Source of the DNA: CAZQNF01 sp964403325
GTDB taxonomy: Bacteria; Patescibacteriota; Patescibacteriia; Magasanikbacterales; GWA2-37-8
Direction of reading: 5' to 3'
Length of the DNA: 15,637 nt
Assembly: GCA_964403325.1 (NCBI GenBank)
Contig: CAYOFO010000030.1
Span: forward strand, 1-15,637
Shown in pieces: positions 7,556 through 13,222 of this stretch; the stretch's first letter is position 1, and every line of letters starts with the position of its first letter. The position numbers and the translations under genes are program-made. The notes below the pieces were generated by a model. It had not been told where the DNA came from and ran no database searches. It worked only from the letters and a program-made list of their open reading frames with translations.

Positions 7556-8368
7556 ATGCTTGATTTAGATCAGGAACAACAAGTATCGTTAGTTGAAGGG
7601 GAATCCGGGACCGGTGGTCCAGATGATGAAGGTGAGAAAGCCAAATACTTAGATTTAGCCCAACAGTTGGATGAAATAATGGCTGCTGTACAGAAACCTG
7701 AATTGTTAGCTAGTCCTGAGCAGTCAGTAGAAGAGAAGATTGCTAATGCAAGAGAAAAAGTGCGGTCATCAAAAGAGGCTTATGATAATTTTAAATTAAA
7801 GCTTCAGGTTGAAAAAACTGACAGATCTTCTATGGAATTAAAACGTGATCGAAAAATCATTGAATTAAATAAAGCTTTTGAAGACTTAAAAGCTCAAAAC
7901 AAAGCAGAGATCTCTAGGTTACAAAATCAATTAAGTGAAAGCAGGCGTAAAAAAGAAAGTTCAGACAGGTCGTTTCAAGATAGCGTTAACCAAAAAATAC
8001 AGGCAATGTCTGCTGTAAGAGGTGAGAGGAGTATTTCTGAAATAGAACAAATGCGAAAACAAAATCTTCCAAAAAATAAGCTACTCTTAATGGAATATGG
8101 CAACGCTGAAGCCGCGTGTGCTGCGTTGCAGACGGAATGGGATAAAAAAGCAATGGAAGCAAGTGCTCAAATTGAAATGACCGAAAACTTAATTATTCAA
8201 CAAGAACTTGGAATAGAGCGGGCAAAAATTTCGAGAGATCGTTTAATTTCTGGTGTGCAGGATGCAGCTTTGTTGGAAATTAGGGTTAATCTAGACGAAG
8301 AGATTCGACTCCATCAAATATACTCTGACGCTTTTATAGCGTTATCAGATCTTAAAAAAACCAAATAA
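7556..8368 (+). CDS. Coiled-coil protein, cassette gene C
   Basis: This 270-residue unrecognised protein has an acidic, Gly-rich N-terminal tail (residues 1-27). A long coiled coil follows from about 60 to 160, with dense Lys/Glu/Arg heptads such as KAFEDLKAQNKAEISRLQNQ. A second helical part extends to the end. There is no signal peptide, membrane segment or catalytic motif. The N-tail and low-complexity charge pattern resemble the general build of genes A and A' without clear sequence similarity. It starts 9 bases after gene B and its stop is 1 base before gene D. A scaffolding or filament-like role would suit a coiled coil of this kind, but nothing in the sequence proves it. Confidence 0.7.
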   Translation: MLDLDQEQQVSLVEGESGTGGPDDEGEKAKYLDLAQQLDEIMAAVQKPELLASPEQSVEEKIANAREKVRSSKEAYDNFKLKLQVEKTDRSSMELKRDRKIIELNKAFEDLKAQNKAEISRLQNQLSESRRKKESSDRSFQDSVNQKIQAMSAVRGERSISEIEQMRKQNLPKNKLLLMEYGNAEAACAALQTEWDKKAMEASAQIEMTENLIIQQELGIERAKISRDRLISGVQDAALLEIRVNLDEEIRLHQIYSDAFIALSDLKKTK

Positions 8369-8369
8369 T

Positions 8370-8591
8370 ATGGATGTGGAAAATTTACAGGTGGTAAAAG
8401 GCGAAGCAGTGAGTGAAGCACTCGAGGCACGGAGTGTTGTGTCCCCATCTCCTTTTGACCGACTACCTGATACTTTTAAAACACTTGTACCTACGCCTCA
8501 AGACCAAGAAATTGCCGAGCTACAAAAAGAAGAGTCCAACCTTTGGAAAAAACTACTATTACAGATTGCTAAAGTTTTTTCGCTAAAATAA
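8370..8591 (+). CDS. Small protein with amphipathic C-terminal helix, cassette gene D
   Basis: This 73-residue unrecognised protein has an N-terminal half that is Val/Glu/Ser/Pro-rich and probably flexible. The C-terminal part, from about residue 47, is an amphipathic helix with acidic start and hydrophobic/basic end (LWKKLLLQIAKVFSLK), which could rest on a membrane or pack against a partner. The start ATG is 1 base after the stop of gene C, strongly suggesting shared translation. It is followed by a 36-base gap containing the second 19-base repeat. It is a good small-gene candidate from spacing, but too short for certainty. Confidence 0.55.
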   Translation: MDVENLQVVKGEAVSEALEARSVVSPSPFDRLPDTFKTLVPTPQDQEIAELQKEESNLWKKLLLQIAKVFSLK

Positions 8592-8609
8592 AGTCTGGGT
8601 TTCAAAAAA

Positions 8610-8628
8610 TTTAACAAATTAATTTTTA
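8610..8628 (+). repeat. 19-base exact repeat, copy 2 (before gene A')
   Basis: This copy is identical to the one at 7534-7552. Its last base is the A of the ATG at 8628. In copy 1 the same bases encode the end of gene B. Here the preceding frame is closed, so it is either a leftover of a local duplication or a kept leader element. Confidence 0.8.
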
Positions 8629-8729
8629 TGCCCCAAGAAACAGTGGTGGTGAGGCACGATTCTGCCGAAAGTCCTAGACAGCGCAATGGAGAATCGCCGG
8701 TTACCGTAGAAGCTGGTAGCAGCCCTTAG
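8628..8729 (+). pseudogene. N-terminal fragment of gene A', cut off by in-frame TAG
   Basis: An ATG directly after the leader repeat opens a frame of 33 codons (MPQETVVV...EAGSSP) that ends with TAG at 8727-8729. The next gene continues in exactly the same frame. The residues on either side of the stop line up with the tail of gene A: VEAGSSP-stop-RVVEIAL against VESSSLPPEVQERL. This suggests that one 372-residue protein was encoded before a single base change, for example CAG (Gln) to TAG. Alternatives are a real short upstream peptide, a sequencing error, or stop readthrough. Confidence 0.6.
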
Positions 8730-8732
8730 CGA

Positions 8733-9746
8733 GTGGTGGAAATCGCTCTGAGAGATATTCAAGAGCATTTAAAAACCCCTTTTGAAAGCTTGACTGCGTT
8801 ACAACAACATGCTGTCATGTGTCATCTCGACAGAGTTTCTGTTCATAATTTACAGGCTTTGGAAGATGGAAAAAAAGGTTTGTTTGGAAAATTAACAGCA
8901 AAATTGGGTGGATTGTTTAGACAAAATCCTGCGCAGCCACGTTTTACGTCCGAGCAGATGTTTAATGTGGCGGCGGCGAACCTTTTTCCTCAGCATGATG
9001 TTATAGCTAAGGATGCCCAGGCATTTAGGAATGGGTACCAGCTGGCGGGTGAGCCGCATTCTCCCGAGCACAAAGGCTCAGTATTATTGCAAGATTTACA
9101 AAAAAATCAAGTCAATTTTTCTACCCAGGAAGGGCACCAAATTTTACAGATGCAAAAAGAGATAAAGGGGGTCTTGCAATATTTTGAAAATGAACAACAT
9201 TTTTTACATGCCCAAGCTGTTTTAAATAAAAAAGGTCAAAATTTGGTTTTAAACGACCAAGAGCAGGCTATGGCTACCTACTTAGAGCGTCAGCCCGTTC
9301 GGTTGGCTTTTGAAAAAATAAAAAGACAAAAAGAGGATGCCGAAGCCAACAAAAGATTTGAGGCGGCTCATGCTGCGAGACTTCGTGGAAGAGAAGAAAC
9401 AGAGAAAGAGCAGCTCGTAGCGCAACAGCAGCGTGAAGCTTTAAAACCGCAAGCTGAGCACGCGCGACATCAAGAATTAGAAAGATTAGCTGTGCCAGAC
9501 GCAAACAATCCTTTGGCCATAAAACTAGACAACCTGGTTAATTGTCTTTTGCGAGGCGAAGATCAATCATTAAAAGCCTTCACAAGAGAAGAAATACATC
9601 TCCTATTTAATGCAGTAAATCCGTTGATCGGTGGGGAAAAGCCGCTGTTACCAGCTAGCTTAAAAGCAAGAATAGAGTTACTTTCTCCGTCCGATGTAAC
9701 AAAGATCCGGGAAAAATTACTTAGTATGATAGCGCAGCCTCGTTAA
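8733..9746 (+). CDS. Uncharacterised helical protein, cassette gene A' (paralog of A), behind an amber stop
   Basis: This is a 337-residue open frame from GTG at 8733 (another GTG follows at 8736; the first ATG is at 8817). It is unrecognised, with no signal or membrane segment, mostly helical, and with a Glu/Gln/Arg-rich coiled-coil part at about 190-255. Residues 70-204 align with residues 106-237 of gene A, so the pair probably arose by duplication within this locus and then diverged strongly. The true start is doubtful: the leader repeat and a good ATG lie upstream at 8628 in the same frame, separated by TAG. If that stop is real, only re-initiation at GTG could make this protein, or the gene is dying. 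The rest of the frame is intact for more than 1 kb, so any inactivation is recent. It ends with TAA directly touching the stop of the convergent xer gene. Confidence 0.65.
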   Translation: MVEIALRDIQEHLKTPFESLTALQQHAVMCHLDRVSVHNLQALEDGKKGLFGKLTAKLGGLFRQNPAQPRFTSEQMFNVAAANLFPQHDVIAKDAQAFRNGYQLAGEPHSPEHKGSVLLQDLQKNQVNFSTQEGHQILQMQKEIKGVLQYFENEQHFLHAQAVLNKKGQNLVLNDQEQAMATYLERQPVRLAFEKIKRQKEDAEANKRFEAAHAARLRGREETEKEQLVAQQQREALKPQAEHARHQELERLAVPDANNPLAIKLDNLVNCLLRGEDQSLKAFTREEIHLLFNAVNPLIGGEKPLLPASLKARIELLSPSDVTKIREKLLSMIAQPR

Positions 9747-10742
9747 TTATTTCTCAAATAACGGATGAAAATCATTGTGTGTTTTTTCGGCAAACCTGTC
9801 GGAAGCATGTACATACCGGGTGGTAGTATCGAGCGACTCATGCCCGAGCAGAATCTGAATAGCAGCCGGATTGGCGCCTTTTTCTGCCAAGAAAGTGGCG
9901 AAGCTGTGGCGTAAAGTATGGGCGCTAATCGGCAAATTGATATCGAGTAATTCTCGGTATCTTTTTATTTTAAACTGAAGATAATTGGTAGAAATTTTTT
10001 TATCTTTCTCCTGATTATTTCGTCCGCGGTAGGGGACAAACAGCATTTCTGAAACACTTGCACGTTTTTCTACGTATTTTCTTACATATTCCAAGGCACG
10101 CGGAGTAAGATAGGCAAATCGTTGTTTTTTGCCTTTACCCATAATATAGACACGTCCGGTTTTATCGATCTGCTTAACTTTAAGGCTGAGAAGCTCAGAA
10201 ATGCGCATGCCGGTCGCAAAGAGGGTCTCAAGCATGGCTCGGTTACGCAAAGCAATTCGTTCGTCTTCTTCGTAAACATTGGGGGCTTGGAGCAGTTTAA
10301 GTATTTCTTCCATTTCTGGAACACGAGCATGTTTCTTTTCGGTTTTAATCATTTTAACGGCAGTTGGCGATATAGGAATATTATACTCAATTTCTTCTAA
10401 GAATTTAACATAAGAACGTAGAGCCGAGAGGATACGATTCACAGAAAAGCTCGCCAATTTTTTTACCGGATCATTGGTGTTGGCAGTTTTACGATCGGTA
10501 GAAGTAAGATACGCCTTGAAACGCAATAAATCAGTTTTATCAATTTTATGAAAAGGTTTACAAATATCAAGGTTTAAAAAGTATTCAAATGTTTTTAAAT
10601 CTCGATCATAGTTATAAACTGTTTCCGGTGAGAAATTATTGGCTCTAAGCGATAAGAGATAATCATCCAGCTTGGGTAAGGGAAACTTTACAGAATAGTC
10701 GACAAAGAAAGATTCGTCGTTAGGTGTAGTTTTATAAGTCAT
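9747..10742 (-). CDS. XerC/XerD-family tyrosine recombinase
   Basis: This 331-residue site-specific recombinase has an N-terminal SAM-like core-binding domain (about 22-120, with LDDYLLSLRANNFSPETV) and a C-terminal catalytic domain. The full active site is present: R180 in TGMRISELLSL, K203 in MGKGKKQR, H275 and R278 in HTLRHSF, H301 in LLGHES, and the nucleophile Y310 in TTRYVHASD. The spacing matches E. coli XerD closely. The enzyme family resolves chromosome dimers at dif or integrates elements. It is about 30 residues longer than typical XerC/D, mostly at the N-terminus and a loop near 235-245. It has a consensus promoter, and a dif-like inverted repeat lies on that promoter, which favours a single-recombinase chromosomal Xer system over a random integrase. 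The start is ATG without a Shine-Dalgarno sequence. Confidence 0.92.
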   Translation of the reverse strand: MTYKTTPNDESFFVDYSVKFPLPKLDDYLLSLRANNFSPETVYNYDRDLKTFEYFLNLDICKPFHKIDKTDLLRFKAYLTSTDRKTANTNDPVKKLASFSVNRILSALRSYVKFLEEIEYNIPISPTAVKMIKTEKKHARVPEMEEILKLLQAPNVYEEDERIALRNRAMLETLFATGMRISELLSLKVKQIDKTGRVYIMGKGKKQRFAYLTPRALEYVRKYVEKRASVSEMLFVPYRGRNNQEKDKKISTNYLQFKIKRYRELLDINLPISAHTLRHSFATFLAEKGANPAAIQILLGHESLDTTTRYVHASDRFAEKTHNDFHPLFEK

Positions 10743-10754
10743 AGGATATATTAT

Positions 10755-10786
10755 TAATTGAGTGTAACAGTTATTATACTCAATTA
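10755..10786. other. Candidate dif-like Xer recombination site (13-6-13 inverted repeat)
   Basis: The left arm TAATTGAGTGTAA (10755-10767) and the right arm TTATACTCAATTA (10774-10786) are inverted copies with one G-T mismatch. They are separated by the six bases CAGTTA. Trimmed to 11-base arms it is 28 bp with an 11-6-11 layout, the geometry of dif sites, and the right arm starts TTAT as XerD arms do. It lies 12 bases upstream of the xer ATG. Adjacency of site and gene is known for the single-recombinase XerS/difSL system of streptococci. It could instead be an operator or an RNA hairpin, because it also covers the xer -10 box. It is not a good terminator: there is no T-tract after it. Confidence 0.5.
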
Positions 10787-10800
10787 TATATTTATGTCAA
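10773..10800 (-). promoter_or_regulatory. Consensus sigma-70 promoter of the xer gene
   Basis: On the - strand, TTGACA (10800-10795) is followed after 16 bases by TATAAT (10778-10773); both hexamers match the consensus perfectly. The transcript would start near 10766, giving a leader of about 24 bases. The -10 box and start lie inside the inverted repeat 10755-10786, so a recombinase bound there would cover the promoter. Confidence 0.8.
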
Positions 10801-10879
10801 ATTAATACTCTTCTAGCTTATTAACACAATGTTTCCCCGTTTTACCCACCACCTATTCATCCTCTCCTTTTCTCCCTAC

Positions 10880-11497
10880 TTAAAAACCAAAATGTTTAAA
10901 TATATCATTTTTATCAATTTCAAACTTAACTGTTCTTTCCAAATAAATCAACTTACACGTATTAGTTTGTTTGTAAATATAAGTGCTACAAGTAGCTACA
11001 AATTCGGCCACCTGAGTTTGCAATTCTTTGTCTGCTTCTTTGAGCCAGTTGTTTGGGCTCGAATCTTTCTTAAGATTGGTTAAAATGACTTTTTTATCCC
11101 TTGAACCTAGAAAAATGGCCTCTACCCTATCCGCTCGATTATTGTGAGTTTGAACAAAAGATTGGATGTATTCGGGAAGCAAATGAACACCTTCAAAAAT
11201 TAAAATTTTTTGTTCTTTTAACCCTTGAACGATCGTCTCATTAATTAAATTCTGTAAAGAATTAGCCTCAATAATTTGGTTGTGCAGCCGTTGAACCGGG
11301 CTAATGGTATTTTCAGAAGCATCCCCAGAAAAACCTTGGTAGGGAAATAGGAGCGGACGCATTCTACTCTTTGTAGTTTTAAACACAGCCTCACGGAGTT
11401 TGTCGGTAGAAATTACTACACCTCCTATATTATCAGAAATCTCTTGGGCAATTATGCTTTTTCCAACTCTGGGCGCTCCGCCTATAAGATAAATCAT
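10880..11497 (-). CDS. Small P-loop kinase, 2-phosphoglycerate-kinase-like
   Basis: This 205-residue cytoplasmic P-loop protein has Walker A GGAPRVGKS at residues 6-14. The STDKLRE stretch at 30-36 follows, at the place where small kinases bind their acceptor substrate. A Walker B-like strand ILIFEGVHLLPE lies at 98-109. The EGVHLLP wording recalls 2-phosphoglycerate kinase and related zeta-toxin/AAA_33 kinases, but the protein is short and I cannot name the substrate. It is the last gene of the alr-ftsQ-DUF218 group, with its ATG 10 bases after the DUF218 stop. The 80 bases beyond its stop hold no hairpin terminator; they are purine-rich on the transcribed strand, followed by the xer promoter. 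Confidence 0.65.
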   Translation of the reverse strand: MIYLIGGAPRVGKSIIAQEISDNIGGVVISTDKLREAVFKTTKSRMRPLLFPYQGFSGDASENTISPVQRLHNQIIEANSLQNLINETIVQGLKEQKILIFEGVHLLPEYIQSFVQTHNNRADRVEAIFLGSRDKKVILTNLKKDSSPNNWLKEADKELQTQVAEFVATCSTYIYKQTNTCKLIYLERTVKFEIDKNDIFKHFGF

Positions 11498-11507
11498 ATA
11501 TTATTAT

Positions 11508-12119
11508 TTACTTGCACCCAACGAAATAATATTTATAAAACGCGAAGAATTCTCGGACAAGCGAGTAAATATCCCGTAAGGCAAAAAATTGGGCGTGTGC
11601 GTGGTAGGTTGATGGCCAACCGCACTGGGAAAAAGCTTGTTGGGTGCGTAAAAGATGAAAAAACTGTGAAACTATAACTACTGAGCTAAGATGATACTTT
11701 TCCATTAAAATAACGCTATTTTGGGCTGTTAAAAAGGTATTATCCCCTTTTTCGTCAACGAAGATTTTATCTTTGGCAACGCCGTTTTTTATTAAGTATT
11801 CTTGCATTTTTTTGGCTTCGCTAAACCCTTCTTTACCTGTGCCACCGCTAACAATTATAAATTGCGGCTGAACCACTGGAATGATGGAAATCGCGCGTTT
11901 AAGCCTGCTTTCCAGACGAGCAGATAAGCTGCCATCTTGGTTGACAGTATTTCCCAGAACTACGATAGCATCAGCTGGATGTAATGTATCGTGCAAACCA
12001 AAATAAATGGTGTAGCTGCAGTGAACAATAAACCACATCACCAATATGGTTGCCATTATCAAGCCGCCTCGTTTACATTGAAATCGCAATTTTTTATTTC
12101 CAGTAGACTCGTCCGTCAT
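11508..12119 (-). CDS. DUF218 / YdcF-SanA-ElyC family membrane protein
   Basis: This 203-residue protein has one N-terminal membrane segment (about 20-42, IMATILVMWFIVHCSYTIYF), then a DUF218 domain. Family landmarks: AIVVLGN at 51-57; S-x-RL-x-SRL-x-RA at 66-76; FIIVSGGTGKEGFSEA at 87-102; EYLIKNGV at 107-114; and GDNTFLTAQNS at 125-135. Members such as E. coli SanA and ElyC affect envelope integrity and peptidoglycan or lipid-carrier metabolism at the membrane, but no reaction is established. Position after alr and ftsQ supports an envelope role. The ATG lies inside the end of ftsQ (26-base overlap). A later ATG at residue 22 would remove the overlap and still keep most of the membrane segment, so the start is uncertain. 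Confidence 0.85.
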   Translation of the reverse strand: MTDESTGNKKLRFQCKRGGLIMATILVMWFIVHCSYTIYFGLHDTLHPADAIVVLGNTVNQDGSLSARLESRLKRAISIIPVVQPQFIIVSGGTGKEGFSEAKKMQEYLIKNGVAKDKIFVDEKGDNTFLTAQNSVILMEKYHLSSVVIVSQFFHLLRTQQAFSQCGWPSTYHAHAQFFALRDIYSLVREFFAFYKYYFVGCK

Positions 12120-13221
12120 AGCGTAAGTCTATATATTCTTTTGGTTTATTTTCTTTAAGCACAGCCCGAAGACTGGCATTTTCCGCATTAATGTCCATGT
12201 TGATATTAAAAAGAATACGGAATTTTTCTTCGGTAATCGCTTCAACATCTTGGTCATTATGAAAAATAAAATATTGCACGCGAGCTAAATGACTGTTGTA
12301 AAGCATGTCTTTGCAGTCAATAATTGCTTTGATTACCGCTGGGGGTAAAATATGAGCTTGTAGTTCTTTTACAGACAATTGGCGGCTGTCGTAAACCACT
12401 ATTAGATCATTAAAATCAGGGGTATTTCTAAATTTGGTATAACGCGGTACATGTTGGCGTTGAATCGTAAAAGCTGTTGCCAAAGATGAAGTGGCAAGAG
12501 TTGAGGTGGTAGAAGAAGTGACTGATAAGGGCGGAAGTATGGGGGTATTGGTGGGTGAAAGAAGCATGGTAGAAGAAGCGTCTACATATGGAAAGGTGCT
12601 AGAAACAGTGGAAAAAGGTGTGGCGGGGAGTGGAATTTTTTGAGTAATAAATTCGTCTTCTTCTACCTCAGCCAGGTAGCGAGTGGCTGTCCCGGATTCA
12701 TCCAGTAAAAAATATTGATCTCCATTATCATAAATAAGCGAAGAATTTTTTTCGCGTAGCGAAATGCTAATTTTATTTGGAAAAATTTTTTTAACTTCAG
12801 AAAAACTAAGAGAAAAATGAGTATCAAGTGCCTCTTTAATAGTACCAGAATTGAGCAAAAAGTAATTTTTTACCGGTAAAAAACGTCTTGGTTTAAATAT
12901 TTTTTTCTCTAATAGAGCATCGATCTCGCCAGGAGAAATAATTTTTAAACCGTCATAGCTAACTCGAGTGATCTGAAAATAGGGCAAAAATAACATAAGC
13001 GCGATCCAGCTCAAAAAAAGACCGGCAACAAGGACGAATTTCAAATAAAAAAAATAATTGCGTAATGGGGAAAATGAGATTTTGTTTTGGGTAAAAAATT
13101 TTGATTGCCGATGAGGTAAAGTATTTTTTTTGGATAGTTTGGCCAGATAAAAATTTTTACCCATGCCTGGGGTTTTGGTATTTTTGCTTCGAAATTTTAT
13201 TACACTCTTTTGTTTTAACAT
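12094..13221 (-). CDS. ftsQ: FtsQ/DivIB-like cell division protein
   Basis: This 375-residue bitopic membrane protein has a basic cytoplasmic tail (1-55), one membrane segment (about 56-79) and an outside domain. The POTRA part starts with YFQITRVSYDGLKIISPGEI (81-100) and includes FPNKISISLREKNSSLIY and YFLLDESGTA (147-179). The end, EYIDLRYDGRVYWK, is the classic closing strand of FtsQ. FtsQ links early and late divisome proteins (FtsL/FtsB) at the septum. A Ser/Thr/Pro-rich stretch at about 200-245 separates the POTRA from the beta domain; this is unusual and looks like a flexible insert. I chose the ATG at 13221, 1 base past the alr stop; a TTG at 13230 would add three residues and overlap alr. 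No Shine-Dalgarno sequence is present, so coupling to alr translation is likely. Confidence 0.82.
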   Translation of the reverse strand: MLKQKSVIKFRSKNTKTPGMGKNFYLAKLSKKNTLPHRQSKFFTQNKISFSPLRNYFFYLKFVLVAGLFLSWIALMLFLPYFQITRVSYDGLKIISPGEIDALLEKKIFKPRRFLPVKNYFLLNSGTIKEALDTHFSLSFSEVKKIFPNKISISLREKNSSLIYDNGDQYFLLDESGTATRYLAEVEEDEFITQKIPLPATPFSTVSSTFPYVDASSTMLLSPTNTPILPPLSVTSSTTSTLATSSLATAFTIQRQHVPRYTKFRNTPDFNDLIVVYDSRQLSVKELQAHILPPAVIKAIIDCKDMLYNSHLARVQYFIFHNDQDVEAITEEKFRILFNINMDINAENASLRAVLKENKPKEYIDLRYDGRVYWK

Positions 13222-13222
13222 T

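Noticed and set aside
8727..8729. TAG as a reassigned sense codon in this organism
   Set aside because: serS (15564-15566) and the 239-residue gene (14825-14827) end in TAG at sensible places, the former at the exact conserved end of the enzyme. Local readthrough remains possible, general recoding does not fit.
6270..10742. Cassette plus recombinase as an integrated mobile element
   Set aside because: The recombinase faces the cassette and has its own dif-like site. I saw no flanking direct repeats, no tRNA target, and no replication, relaxase or phage genes. The cassette is continuous with the ddl operon, so a chromosomal Xer is the simpler reading.
10755..10786. Inverted repeat upstream of xer as a terminator for the kinase operon
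   Set aside because: No T-tract follows on the - strand, the stem is AT-rich, and it lies over the xer promoter, so a terminator there would also block xer.
11444..11677. 77-codon + strand frame over the kinase/DUF218 junction
   Set aside because: It runs antisense across two well-supported genes and has no recognisable product.
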